A stretch of DNA of 64,000 nt from positions 1 to 64,000 of the forward strand of contig CAYFTG010000005.1 of assembly GCA_964346175.1 (NCBI GenBank), written 5' to 3'. Under the pieces are notes generated by a model that had not been told where the DNA came from, made no database searches, and was given only the letters and a program-made list of their open reading frames with translations. The position numbers were made by a program, and so were the translations under genes. This document shows, piece by piece, positions 16,434 to 25,010 of the stretch (the stretch's first letter is position 1; each line of letters starts with the position of its first letter). This DNA comes from DTU032 sp964346175. Its GTDB lineage: Bacteria; Bacillota; Clostridia; Saccharofermentanales; DTU023.

Positions 16434-17767
16434 CAGCTTATCTTCCCATGGATCGGGAAGAACGTCGCGAAATGCTCGCTTCGGTCGGTGTAGATTTAGA
16501 CCACCTTTTTGACTCGATCCAAGAGTCCCAACGATTGAAGAAAACAGATTTCGAAGGATTGCCTGCTAAAGGTTTATCTGAATTCGAAGTTGTTGAACGT
16601 CTCAAGGCACTGGCAGATTTGAATGAACGTACTGATAACTTTGACTCCTATTTGGGAGCGGGTTTTTATGATCATTATCAGCCGGCTGCTGTGAAACATT
16701 TAATCAGTAGAACTGAGTATCTTACAGCCTATACACCTTATCAGGCGGAGATATCTCAAGGCACTTTACAGGCAATTTTCGAGTGGCAGAGCTATATCTG
16801 CCGTCTCACCGGCATGGATGTCTCCAACGCTTCCATGTACGATGGCGCTTCAGCAGCAGCGGAAGCCGCACTAATGGCCTGCCGTGACAAGCGTCTCTAT
16901 AAAGTCTTTGTGTCAGAAGGTTTGCATCCTGAATACATAGATACAATCCAGACATATTGTCATGCAGCTGACGTTGAAGTTGTACTAGGCGCTCTGGATG
17001 AAGATGGCCGGACTGCGGATTTTCCCGATGAAAAGGGCTATGCCTGTTTTATGGTGCAGAGCCCGAATTTCTACGGTGTCGTAGAAGATCTCTCACTTGT
17101 AGTTGAGAAGGCTCATGCAGTAGGCGCTCTTGCAACCGCCTCTTGCGATCTGGTCAGCTTGGCTTTGTTACAGAGGCCAGGAGATAAAGGCGTCGATATC
17201 GTTACCGGAGAAGCTCAGGCTTTGGGTATCCCGATGACATTCGGCGGTCCCGGCGTAGGCTATATGGCGGTTACGCAAAAACTCTTGCGCAAAATGCCCG
17301 GTCGTATTGCCGGTGAAACTGTTGATCGCGACGGCAAAACCAGCTACGTTCTGACCATTCAGGCTCGTGAGCAGCATATTCGCCGTGAACGCGCTACTTC
17401 AAACATCTGTACATCCCAGGCACTGATGGCCACATCAGCTACGATCTGGCTGGCGCTTATGGGAGCGTCCGGTCTGAGAGATGTAGCTGAGCAATCAGCA
17501 GCTAAGGCAATATACTTGCAGGAAAAACTAGTGGCTAGCGGATTATTCGAAAAGGTTTATGACGCTGCAGTTTTCCGCGAGTTTGCTGTCAAACCAACCG
17601 GTGATCTTGACCTCAATAAATTGAATCAGGATTTACTGGAAGAAAAGATTTTCGGTGGTCTCGTCGTAGACGACACAATGTGGCTCTTGGCGGTCACTGA
17701 AAAGAAATCAAAGCAGGCCATGGACAAGTTCGTTGATACCGTCGTCCGTCTGGCTGATTCACAGTAA
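16430..17767 (+). CDS. gcvPA: Glycine dehydrogenase (decarboxylating) subunit 1
   Basis: 445 residues, N-terminal half of the two-subunit P protein found in Firmicutes. Family features include YTPYQAEISQGTLQAIFEWQ, NASMYDGASAAAEAALMA and GRIAGETVDRDGK. It forms a heterotetramer with GcvPB and decarboxylates glycine with PLP bound on the partner. It overlaps gcvH by 4 bases and ends 15 bases before gcvPB. Confidence 0.97.
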   Translation: MTAYLPMDREERREMLASVGVDLDHLFDSIQESQRLKKTDFEGLPAKGLSEFEVVERLKALADLNERTDNFDSYLGAGFYDHYQPAAVKHLISRTEYLTAYTPYQAEISQGTLQAIFEWQSYICRLTGMDVSNASMYDGASAAAEAALMACRDKRLYKVFVSEGLHPEYIDTIQTYCHAADVEVVLGALDEDGRTADFPDEKGYACFMVQSPNFYGVVEDLSLVVEKAHAVGALATASCDLVSLALLQRPGDKGVDIVTGEAQALGIPMTFGGPGVGYMAVTQKLLRKMPGRIAGETVDRDGKTSYVLTIQAREQHIRRERATSNICTSQALMATSATIWLALMGASGLRDVAEQSAAKAIYLQEKLVASGLFEKVYDAAVFREFAVKPTGDLDLNKLNQDLLEEKIFGGLVVDDTMWLLAVTEKKSKQAMDKFVDTVVRLADSQ

Positions 17768-17782
17768 GAGAGGAGGAATAAT

Positions 17783-19237
17783 ATGACAATGCTAAAAGAT
17801 ACCCCATTGATTTTTACAATCGGATCTGATTCTTATGAAAGCAGTTTCATCCGTCCTCTTGATGTTGAGATGCCGGATCTGGCTGCTTATTACGGCGAAA
17901 ACTATCGTGCTGAGATGCCCGATATACCAAACGTAGATGAAATTTCTGCGATTCGCCATTTTACTAACATGTCGAACAAAAATTTCAGCGTTGAAATCGG
18001 AACCTACCCACTTGGTTCCTGTACGATGAAATACAACCCGAAGGTGAACGAAGACATGGCAGCCTTGCCGGGTTTTGCCAATGTTCATCCTTATCAACCA
18101 TGTGAGACGGTTCAAGGAAGCTTAGAGCTTCTCTATGATTTAGAGCAGAAGCTGAATGACCTGACAGGTATGGATGCTTACACTTTCCAACCTGCCGCCG
18201 GAGCACACGGTGAACTGGCAGGTATTCTGCTGATCAAAGCCTACCACGAGGAGAGAGGTGACACTAAGCGTGACACCATCATCGTCCCGGATGCTGCGCA
18301 CGGCACTAACCCCGCAACAGCTGCAATGGCAGGCTATAAGGTCAGAGAAGTTAAATCAAACGAACACGGATTAGTCGATTTGGACTCACTGGCAGAAGTG
18401 ATGGGTGATGACGTCGCAGGTCTCATGCTGACCAACCCGAATACCTTAGGTCTCTTTGACTGTAACATTGACGAAATTACCAAAATGGTTCATGACTGCG
18501 GTGGCCTCTGCTATTACGACGGCGCCAACCTTAACGCTATTATGATGCACGCTCGTCCCGGCGACATGGGTTTTGACTGCGTTCACCTGAACGTACATAA
18601 AAGCTTATCCACACCTCACGGTGGCGGTGGTCCCGGAGCAGGTCCTGTAGGATGCAAAGATTTCTTGAAAAAGTATCTGCCGCGTCCGGTTGTGGTCAAG
18701 GAAGAAGATGGTTTCACCTTAGACTATGACATGCCTCACAGCATTGGTAAACTGCGTTCATTCGTCGGCTCTTTTGGAGTCTTGATCCGTACTTATGCTT
18801 ACGTACTCCGTAACGGCGCCGAAGGACTGCAACAAGTATCAGAGGGTGCAGTCGCTAACGCTCGCTATATTATGGAGCGGGTCAAGGAATATTATGATCT
18901 GCCTTTCGACGAGCCTTGCATGCATGAGTTTGTCATCACAAGTGCTTGGCAGAAAGAAAAATACGGTATTAATACAAACGACATTGCTAAGCGACTGATT
19001 GACTACGGTTTCCATCCACCTACTGTTTACTTCCCCATGGTTGTAAACGAGGCCATGATGGTTGAACCTACGGAGACAGAAACCTGGCGCGATCTGGATG
19101 CACTGGCTCAAGCCTTCATCGACATCGCTAAAGAATGTGAAACCAATCCCGAGCTGGTCAAGGGTGCACCGCACGGTACCCCGATAGCTCGACCGGACGA
19201 AACACGTGCAGCGAAAGAGCAAATTTTGAAGCGCTAA
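17783..19237 (+). CDS. gcvPB: Glycine dehydrogenase (decarboxylating) subunit 2
   Basis: 484 residues. It carries the PLP lysine in HLNVHKSLSTPHGGGGPG and the segments GSCTMKYNPK and PDAAHGTNPATAAMAGY. Together with GcvPA it decarboxylates glycine and loads aminomethyl onto GcvH. ATG 17783 follows GAGGAGG. Last gene of the operon, followed by an intrinsic terminator at 19266. In an anaerobic fermenter the system may run as glycine oxidation or, with formate-derived C1 units, toward glycine synthesis. Confidence 0.97.
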   Translation: MTMLKDTPLIFTIGSDSYESSFIRPLDVEMPDLAAYYGENYRAEMPDIPNVDEISAIRHFTNMSNKNFSVEIGTYPLGSCTMKYNPKVNEDMAALPGFANVHPYQPCETVQGSLELLYDLEQKLNDLTGMDAYTFQPAAGAHGELAGILLIKAYHEERGDTKRDTIIVPDAAHGTNPATAAMAGYKVREVKSNEHGLVDLDSLAEVMGDDVAGLMLTNPNTLGLFDCNIDEITKMVHDCGGLCYYDGANLNAIMMHARPGDMGFDCVHLNVHKSLSTPHGGGGPGAGPVGCKDFLKKYLPRPVVVKEEDGFTLDYDMPHSIGKLRSFVGSFGVLIRTYAYVLRNGAEGLQQVSEGAVANARYIMERVKEYYDLPFDEPCMHEFVITSAWQKEKYGINTNDIAKRLIDYGFHPPTVYFPMVVNEAMMVEPTETETWRDLDALAQAFIDIAKECETNPELVKGAPHGTPIARPDETRAAKEQILKR

Positions 19238-19265
19238 ATAGTCCGAAAAACTGTTTTTAGTAATC

Positions 19266-19299
19266 GAAGGGGGTAATTATGTATTACCTCCTTCTTTTT
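19266..19299 (+). terminator. Intrinsic terminator of the gcv operon
   Basis: GAAGGGGGTAAT (19266-19277), loop TATGT, ATTACCTCCTTC (19283-19294), a 12-bp stem with one G-U pair, followed by TTTTT. Confidence 0.85.
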
Positions 19300-19356
19300 G
19301 GAAGATTTTTGTGTCATCTGACCTTTCCTCGAATTATAACTGTGATAATATATTCA

Positions 19357-19385
19357 TTGCTGATTAGCCTCTCAAAGGCTATAAT
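19357..19385 (+). promoter_or_regulatory. Probable promoter of gap
   Basis: TATAAT (19380-19385) with a weak TTGCTG -35 (19357-19362) at 17-bp spacing, 60 bases before the gap start codon and after the gcv terminator. Confidence 0.5.
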
Positions 19386-19445
19386 GCTTTCTTGGTAGAT
19401 AGAAAAGAATAGAAAAGTATTTGGAAAATAGAAAGGACTTAAATT

Positions 19446-20519
19446 ATGGCAATTAAAGTCGCAATTAATGGATTTGGACGTATTGGACGTCTGGTGTACC
19501 GTGGCATGATCGAGGCAGGTATCCTCGGTGATAAGGTAGATGTAGTAGCAGTTACCGATATGGCCACAGACGCTGATTATTTCGTGTACCAACTGAAATA
19601 TGACTCAACACAAGGACGCTTCTTTGGGGATTTGACAACCGAGAAATCTGATCCTTCATTGGAAGCTAACGACGTGATAGTTGTTGATGGCAAGCACAAG
19701 ACCCGTGTTATTCAAGCTGAAAGAAACCCCGCAGATCTTCCTTGGAAAGAACTCGGAGTAGAATACGTTATCGAGGCTACAGGCCTCTTTACCAGTCGCG
19801 ATGCAGCTCAAGGTCACATCGACGCCGGCGCCAGAAAAGTTGTTATCACAGCTCCTGGTAAGGGTGGTGTTAAGACTTTCGTCATGGGCGTTAACCAGGA
19901 AGATTATAATCCTGCGGAAGATCATATCGTCTCTAACGCTTCGTGTACCACTAACTGTCTCGCACCTATCGTTTATGTCCTTTTGAAGGAAGGTATCGGT
20001 ATTGAAAAGGGCCTAATGACTACTATTCATGCCTATACAGCTACTCAGAAGTTGGTTGACGGACCTTCTGCGAAAGATTATCGTAATGGCCGCGCAGCAG
20101 CCATCAATATTATTCCGGCTTCAACCGGTGCAGCCAAAGCAGTGGGCGAAGTCTTGCCTGACGTTAAAGGCATCCTGACCGGCATGGCTTTCCGTGTGCC
20201 GATCGCAACCGGATCAGTAATCGATCTCACCTTTACAGCTAAGCGTGACACTTCTATCGAAGAAATTGACAGCTTGATGAAGAAAGCATCCGAAACTTAC
20301 CTCAAGAACACATTATCTTATGTGGATGAGCCCATCGTTTCCACCGATGTAATTCATGATGCACATGGTTCGCTTTATGATTCACAAGCCACTTTAGGCA
20401 ATAACCTGCCTGATGAGAAGCGTTTCTTTAAGATCATCAGCTGGTATGACAACGAGTGGGGCTATTCCATGCTTATTGTTGACCTACTACTCTACATGCT
20501 CGAACAGGATCAAGCGTAA
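19446..20519 (+). CDS. gap: Glyceraldehyde-3-phosphate dehydrogenase, type I
   Basis: 357 residues. NAD-binding NGFGRIGRLVYRGM, catalytic Cys in SNASCTTNCLAP, catalytic His in TIHAYTATQ, and the C-terminal WYDNEWGYS. It converts GAP to 1,3-bisphosphoglycerate in glycolysis or gluconeogenesis. Slightly longer than the usual ~335 residues. Monocistronic here, with promoter at 19357 and terminator at 20549, unlike the gap-pgk-tpi operons of many Firmicutes. Confidence 0.97.
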   Translation: MAIKVAINGFGRIGRLVYRGMIEAGILGDKVDVVAVTDMATDADYFVYQLKYDSTQGRFFGDLTTEKSDPSLEANDVIVVDGKHKTRVIQAERNPADLPWKELGVEYVIEATGLFTSRDAAQGHIDAGARKVVITAPGKGGVKTFVMGVNQEDYNPAEDHIVSNASCTTNCLAPIVYVLLKEGIGIEKGLMTTIHAYTATQKLVDGPSAKDYRNGRAAAINIIPASTGAAKAVGEVLPDVKGILTGMAFRVPIATGSVIDLTFTAKRDTSIEEIDSLMKKASETYLKNTLSYVDEPIVSTDVIHDAHGSLYDSQATLGNNLPDEKRFFKIISWYDNEWGYSMLIVDLLLYMLEQDQA

Positions 20520-20548
20520 GTAGGATAGAAGATTAATTCATCTTATCT

Positions 20549-20585
20549 AAGACATAGCCACAATTGAGTGGCTATGTCTTTTTTT
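20549..20585 (+). terminator. Intrinsic terminator of gap
   Basis: A 13-bp perfect stem, AAGACATAGCCAC (20549-20561) with GTGGCTATGTCTT (20568-20580), a 6-base loop and a following T run. Confidence 0.93.
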
Positions 20586-20681
20586 GTGTGAAGGCATGGG
20601 AACTGCGGCTCAGCATCGTAATATCTTATTTGTCGAGATCTCTAATTTTGAGTCATACATCACAACTCTTTATGCGAATAG

Positions 20682-20727
20682 TATAATATACTTTAATAAG
20701 TATCAGCTTTCGGCTATTTTATAGCCG
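20682..20727 (+). promoter_or_regulatory. TATAAT box and leader hairpin before the zinc-ribbon gene
   Basis: TATAAT at 20682-20687 has no convincing -35. About 24 bases downstream CGGCTAT-TTT-ATAGCCG (20711-20727) forms a perfect 7-bp stem just 4 bases before the AAGGAGG ribosome site of the next gene, so it could influence translation. The rest of the 160-base gap shows nothing recognisable. Confidence 0.4.
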
Positions 20728-20745
20728 GCAAAAAGGAGGCTTAAG

Positions 20746-21183
20746 ATGAGATGTGAGAGTTGCGGTGAAGTCTTAGCGGACGGCACCAGATATTGTACGA
20801 ATTGCGGAGCTGAAGTGAGTCCTATTGCAGAACAGGGAGAGGGCCCGAGTGGTCAATATAACTATCCTCCTCAGCAGCAGTATTATCCTCAGCCGGTAAT
20901 GGATGCACCCCTAACTGTGGGTCAATATATCGGCATGTTTTTGCTAATGCTGATTCCTCTTGTTAATTTAATTCTGTTGTTGGTATGGGCCTTTAATAGT
21001 TCCGGCAACATTAACCGCAGGAACTTTGCTCGTGCAGCACTGATTATGATGTTGATCGGAATAGCAATATCGATCCTATTGACCATCGCCTTTGGTTCTC
21101 TGTTCTTTGCCTTTCGGCGTGGTAATTTCCCTTGGGATAACGGTGGCAATTGGTGGGAAGGCATGATGCAATTCATGGGCTAA
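20746..21183 (+). CDS. Zinc-ribbon membrane protein
   Basis: 145 residues. The N-terminal zinc ribbon has two CxxC pairs (MRCESCGEVL and YCTNCGAEV), followed by a Pro/Gln/Tyr-rich linker (about 35-60). Two transmembrane helices follow (YIGMFLLMLIPLVNLILLLV and ALIMMLIGIAISILLTIAFG) and a short Trp/Gly-rich tail. Such zinc_ribbon_2 membrane proteins are common in Clostridia and have no assigned function. It is monocistronic, with its own terminator at 21190. Confidence 0.8.
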   Translation: MRCESCGEVLADGTRYCTNCGAEVSPIAEQGEGPSGQYNYPPQQQYYPQPVMDAPLTVGQYIGMFLLMLIPLVNLILLLVWAFNSSGNINRRNFARAALIMMLIGIAISILLTIAFGSLFFAFRRGNFPWDNGGNWWEGMMQFMG

Positions 21184-21189
21184 TATGTG

Positions 21190-21226
21190 AGCGCTCACCC
21201 GGGATAGGATGAGCGCTTTATTTTTT
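21190..21226 (+). terminator. Intrinsic terminator after the zinc-ribbon gene
   Basis: AGCGCTCA (21190-21197) pairs with TGAGCGCT (21210-21217), followed by TTATTTTTT. There is no T run on the opposite side, so it probably does not serve the converging minus-strand gene. Confidence 0.8.
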
Positions 21227-21227
21227 A

Positions 21228-21557
21228 CTATTCAGCTTTAGCCGCTTTTTCTTGAGCTAATTTGTTTGTGTTTTCAGTTCCGCGGAAAACTACAAACTTC
21301 CACCAGAGGAACTCTCCGACGAAGTTTAGAAGCATGGTCGGGATTTTTATTAAATAGTCATTGACATTGTTGTTGGAAGCCATCTGACCCAGCCACGCCG
21401 TTAGCGGAATAAACGCTACGTAAAATAGTGCTACTTTAATCATGGCGATGGGAACGTTGTTGGCTGACTTGAATGTGTAGCGACGATTCAGTGTGAAATT
21501 CCATAGGACCGATAAGACGATCGAAATAACATGTTTGAAGCTGAGTGCGGATATCAT
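21228..21557 (-). CDS. GtrA-family membrane protein, apparently 5'-truncated
   Basis: 109 residues. It contains the GtrA core VLWNFTLNRRYTFKS, a second helix (MIKVALFYVAFIPLTAWLG) and a third (LLNFVGEFLWWKFVVFR). GtrA proteins are small multi-pass membrane proteins that move lipid-linked sugars or support surface glycan assembly. Compared with the complete GtrA at 33517, the first transmembrane helix and roughly 35-40 residues before the NRR motif are missing. The upstream frame is open for ten more codons but shows no GtrA similarity. The 5' end overlaps the 5' end of the class II aldolase gene on the other strand. It may be a remnant left by a deletion. Confidence 0.65.
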   Translation of the reverse strand: MISALSFKHVISIVLSVLWNFTLNRRYTFKSANNVPIAMIKVALFYVAFIPLTAWLGQMASNNNVNDYLIKIPTMLLNFVGEFLWWKFVVFRGTENTNKLAQEKAAKAE

Positions 21558-22518
21558 CGATTTGGCTCACAAGCTGCTTGCTCAAGGGTTAGTCGTCCGC
21601 ACCTGGGGGAACTTCAGCAGCCGCTTGGATGCCGACAGTTTTCTCATTACTCCCAGCGGCAAAGCGTACACGAGACTAAAGCCCGAAGACCAGGTAAAAA
21701 TCAATTTTTCGCCCGACGCAACAGAAATCGCCAGCCCCGGCAAACCCTCTTCCGAGATGCCCATGCATGCGATTGTTTATAGGCTTTTTCCGGAAGTCAA
21801 TTATGTGGTTCATACGCATCAGATCTTTGCCTCGGCCCTGTCACTTTATGGCAGCCCTTTTCCCGTGAGTGACAAGTACGCTCCGGGGCTGGGAGGGGAG
21901 ACGTTGCCGCTCTCGGGCTATGCCTTGCCGGGAACTTCTAAATTGCATCGGAATATGCAGAGCACACTAGAGCAAAGCAGAAGCAAGTGCATTCTGATGG
22001 AAAGGCATGGCGCTCTGGTATTGGCGGTCAGTAAAGAAGAGGCAATAACTAGGGCTGCATTGCTGGAAGAATTCGCCCGTGAAAAATTTGCGGAGCTCAG
22101 CGGCAAAGAAGCTCTCAACCGCAGCTCCATTTCTCATAACGAGAGCGAAGAACAGCTAACACAGACGGCCGGCAGACGAGGCAAGGAAGAGGTCTGCGTG
22201 CAGTCGCGTGATCCTTTAGTGCAAGATTTTCTGAGAAGTGGTTTACACCCCTATCTAGATGATTTTGCGCAGATCTGCGGACCTGCGATCAGCGACAAAC
22301 GCGGACGAAACAGTGTGGTCTTTGCTCCTGAAGAAAACTGCGCTCTCTGCTTTGGTAGCGACGAGCTCGACGCCTATAGTGTGCGCGCTGTCCTGGAGAA
22401 AAACGCACGCGCAGCGCATATAGCCCAAATAAGCCAACAAAAACCTATCGTCAGATGGGAATCAGTTTTGATGCGCTTTGTCTATCAAAAGAAATATTCC
22501 AAAAAGGCTGAAGGATAG
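21493..22518 (+). CDS. Class II aldolase/adducin-family protein, 5' end uncertain
   Basis: About 341 residues from a GTG at 21493. The class II aldolase fold shows VVRTWGNFSSR, LITPSGKAYTRL, KPSSEMPMHAIVYRLFPEV, the metal-binding HTHQ and a later ERHGALVLAVSKEEA. The C-terminal ~110 residues (HPYLDDFAQICGP and onward) resemble the extra domain of two-domain family members. Substrate is probably a sugar phosphate such as fuculose- or ribulose-phosphate, but this cannot be decided. No ribosome site precedes any in-frame start, and the first ~17 codons overlap the minus-strand GtrA gene, so the native start may have been lost. Ends before a bidirectional terminator. Confidence 0.7.
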   Translation: MKFHRTDKTIEITCLKLSADIIDLAHKLLAQGLVVRTWGNFSSRLDADSFLITPSGKAYTRLKPEDQVKINFSPDATEIASPGKPSSEMPMHAIVYRLFPEVNYVVHTHQIFASALSLYGSPFPVSDKYAPGLGGETLPLSGYALPGTSKLHRNMQSTLEQSRSKCILMERHGALVLAVSKEEAITRAALLEEFAREKFAELSGKEALNRSSISHNESEEQLTQTAGRRGKEEVCVQSRDPLVQDFLRSGLHPYLDDFAQICGPAISDKRGRNSVVFAPEENCALCFGSDELDAYSVRAVLEKNARAAHIAQISQQKPIVRWESVLMRFVYQKKYSKKAEG

Positions 22519-22530
22519 GCCCTTAGACCA

Positions 22531-22565
22531 AAAATGGCTTTCTCAAAGCGAGAAAGCCATTTTTT
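22531..22565. terminator. Bidirectional terminator between aldolase and OPT transporter
   Basis: AAAATGGCTTTCTC (22531-22544), loop AAAGC, then GAGAAAGCCATTTTT. The A run on one side and T run on the other make it functional in both directions for the two converging genes. Confidence 0.9.
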
Positions 22566-22587
22566 AAGCTCAAGTTCAGATAATGCA

Positions 22588-24252
22588 TCAGCCGGAGAAC
22601 ATTGCTATTATCGCCAGCAGAGTTCCGGTAATACCTTCGCCTCCGAGTAAACCCGCAGAGACTAATTGCATCTTATTTTCCTGACCTGTGGTCTTCTTGC
22701 GTATGATTAACTCCAACACGCCACCTAAAAAGATCGGGATAGCCAAACCCGCACCGGTCAACAAGAGGCCGATGCCAATGATGGTGGCAGGGACTTTCAA
22801 CAAGACGAGGACAATCCCGACTAGAGCTGCAATGATGAAAACCAGAGGATTGCCAATACCCGCGATCATGGCGGTAACACTTTGTGCTTGCGCCGCCGGT
22901 AGACCAAATTCCGGTCCAAAGCCACCATAACGGCTAGCCAGAGCCACCAAGGCCAAGGTAGCAGTAATCGCACCGAAGAAACCACCGATAAATTCAACTA
23001 GTATTTGTGAAGAAGGAGCGGTTCCCAGCATTGAACCTGTTTTGAAATCGTTCATCAAGTCACCGGCGTAACCACAAGCGACAGCGACGATGGCAGCAAC
23101 TAGGAAGGCATGATCTTGCTCAAGTGGTACTAGGAGTCGAATCGCCAATAAGACCAAAATGCCAAAGATCTCCATAGGGTTGAGGCCGGTCTCGCCAGTA
23201 ATTATGGCAGACATTGCACTGGCCAAGAATACTCCTACTAGAAGTAGTAGGGAAACCGGAACGGAGAGTCCCAGCACTACTGAGAGAACAAAGGCGACTG
23301 CTACGGCTAGCAGACCAAGCGGTAAACGACCTTTCTTGCGTACTTGGCTGAGATCGCCGGTTTCTTCTCTTGCCTGCTCGACTTCCGCTTCCTCTGTTTT
23401 CCTACTGCGCCAACTTCCGATTAAAGACACGACCAAAGTGGCCAGACCGGAGCCTACCATCAGACCGATAGCTGACATTTGGATAAAAGATGCAGCATCA
23501 GCAGCTGAGGCAAACCAGGCTAAGCTGATCCCTATGCGATTGACCACAATGGCGCCGATAGCAGCACCTGAGAGCCACAAGGCAGTAGATTTGAAACCGA
23601 TCAGGGAACCAATACCTATGGCCATGGGTGAAAGCTGAGCTGCGATGTTTACACCAAATACTGAAAAAGCTAAGATACCCGGGAAGAGCACGAATTGATC
23701 TCGCAAAAGCACAAAAACAGCTGCAAAGATTAGAGCGCTGAACAAAACACGAGCTCTTTGACCACCCTCGTGTCCGGCTTTTAAGGTTTCAGCAGAAGCC
23801 TGCCCAATAGGGTAGGGAAGCTTCATTTGCTCAATGGCGCGCTTGCGGTAAAGGGCGCAGAGTAAAGTTCCTAGTACTACACCAATCAAGGCGACAATAA
23901 AAATCGTAAATCCGTATTCACCTAAGAGTGTCGTGTCGCTTCCTTCATCCGGAAGCGTCCAGACGCCGCTCATGAAAAGGCCGGGTATCGTAAATGCTAA
24001 ACCCCCGGCTACCATGGCGCCGGCGGACATACTGGTTGAAGCAACGTTTACTTCACGCAAGTTTTTGCTCTTGAAAATTCGCATTAAAGTAAGTGACAGA
24101 ACGGCCACGAAAACTGTCGGCCAAGGTAGAGCACTCATGCGCAAAGCGACATACATGGATGAAGCCGTCATGAGAATTGAGCCAAATATGGCCAATAGCA
24201 ACGCTCGGACCGTGAAGTTTGGAAACAAGACTGAATTATTTTCCTTTTTCAT
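22588..24252 (-). CDS. OPT-family oligopeptide transporter
   Basis: 554 residues with about 14 predicted membrane helices. Matches the OPT/YSL superfamily at SSMYVALRMSALPWP, VASTSMSAGAMVAGGLAF and KLPYPIGQASAETLKAGH, the last resembling the conserved PYP motif. Members import oligopeptides or metal-chelate complexes by proton coupling; which one applies here is unknown, though a peptide role fits the amino-acid-fermenting gene set. ATG is at 24250-24252 with GAGGAG upstream on the minus strand. Monocistronic, ending at a bidirectional terminator. Confidence 0.9.
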   Translation of the reverse strand: MKKENNSVLFPNFTVRALLLAIFGSILMTASSMYVALRMSALPWPTVFVAVLSLTLMRIFKSKNLREVNVASTSMSAGAMVAGGLAFTIPGLFMSGVWTLPDEGSDTTLLGEYGFTIFIVALIGVVLGTLLCALYRKRAIEQMKLPYPIGQASAETLKAGHEGGQRARVLFSALIFAAVFVLLRDQFVLFPGILAFSVFGVNIAAQLSPMAIGIGSLIGFKSTALWLSGAAIGAIVVNRIGISLAWFASAADAASFIQMSAIGLMVGSGLATLVVSLIGSWRSRKTEEAEVEQAREETGDLSQVRKKGRLPLGLLAVAVAFVLSVVLGLSVPVSLLLLVGVFLASAMSAIITGETGLNPMEIFGILVLLAIRLLVPLEQDHAFLVAAIVAVACGYAGDLMNDFKTGSMLGTAPSSQILVEFIGGFFGAITATLALVALASRYGGFGPEFGLPAAQAQSVTAMIAGIGNPLVFIIAALVGIVLVLLKVPATIIGIGLLLTGAGLAIPIFLGGVLELIIRKKTTGQENKMQLVSAGLLGGEGITGTLLAIIAMFSG

Positions 24253-24390
24253 TAGAGTCTCCTCAATATTCCTCTTTAAGAGTAGATACTAACACTAAAA
24301 ATATTATCTGATCGAAACATTTTGACTGGCAAAAATCGAAATTCAATCTCTTTGTAGTATAAGCTCGATATAGTAATATATAGCTTTCTG

Positions 24391-24440
24391 GAGTGGAAGC
24401 TAACTGCTATAATATAAGCACAATAAATAAGCTTCCATTC
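24391..24440 (+). promoter_or_regulatory. Extended -10 promoter of hpf with flanking inverted repeats
   Basis: TGCTATAAT (24405-24413) is an extended -10 element 55 bases before the hpf start; no good -35 is seen. GAGTGGAAGC (24391-24400) and GCTTCCATTC (24431-24440) are inverted copies with one mismatch, flanking the -10. The nearer pair TAGCTT (24381-24386)/AAGCTA (24397-24402) forms another small palindrome upstream. This is a plausible operator layout. Confidence 0.5.
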
Positions 24441-24467
24441 ACTTGGAAAGCGAAAGGAGCACTGCAA

Positions 24468-25010
24468 ATGCAATTAGAGATTTTTGGAAAAGATATTCGT
24501 GTCAGTGATCAGCAAAAAGAGAAAATCGAAGTAAAGTTGGGGAAATTCGATCGCTTTTTCGGCGATGAAGCACGTTGCGACGTGAAAATACAGCCCGAAG
24601 GCGACCAGGTACGCGCAGAGATAACTATCAAAATACGTAGACATTTTTATCGCGCGGAGGCAGACGCCCCCGACTCAATTTCAGCTGTCGAACAGGCAAT
24701 CAATAAGCTTGAACGCCAGATACGTAAACAGAAATCTCGCATGAAGAAGCAGAAGAAAGAATATGCTTACATGAGAGACTTTTTTGCCAATGAGGAGTTT
24801 GCTGAACCGGAAGCAGAACCTCAGATGGAGATGGACATTATCCGTCGTAAGAGCTTTCAGATTGATCCTATGACCGCTGATGAAGCTATTATTCAAATGG
24901 AAATGCTGGGGCATTCCTTCTTACTCTTCCTGAGTGAGGAAAACCAAAAGGTTGCGCTGGTATACAAGCGTAACGACGGCAATTACGGTCTCATTGAACC
25001 GGAGTATTAA
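24468..25010 (+). CDS. hpf: Ribosome hibernation promoting factor, long form
   Basis: 180 residues. The N-terminal RaiA-like ribosome-binding domain (MQLEIFGKDIRVSDQQKEKI to about residue 100) is joined by a linker to the C-terminal dimerisation domain (FQIDPMTADEAIIQMEMLGH, FLLFLSEENQKVALVYKRND, YGLIEPEY). Long HPF links two 70S ribosomes into inactive 100S particles in stationary phase or stress. ATG 24468 has AAAGGAG 8 bases upstream. The stop is directly followed by the GTG of pcrA, so the two genes form an operon. Confidence 0.95.
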   Translation: MQLEIFGKDIRVSDQQKEKIEVKLGKFDRFFGDEARCDVKIQPEGDQVRAEITIKIRRHFYRAEADAPDSISAVEQAINKLERQIRKQKSRMKKQKKEYAYMRDFFANEEFAEPEAEPQMEMDIIRRKSFQIDPMTADEAIIQMEMLGHSFLLFLSEENQKVALVYKRNDGNYGLIEPEY

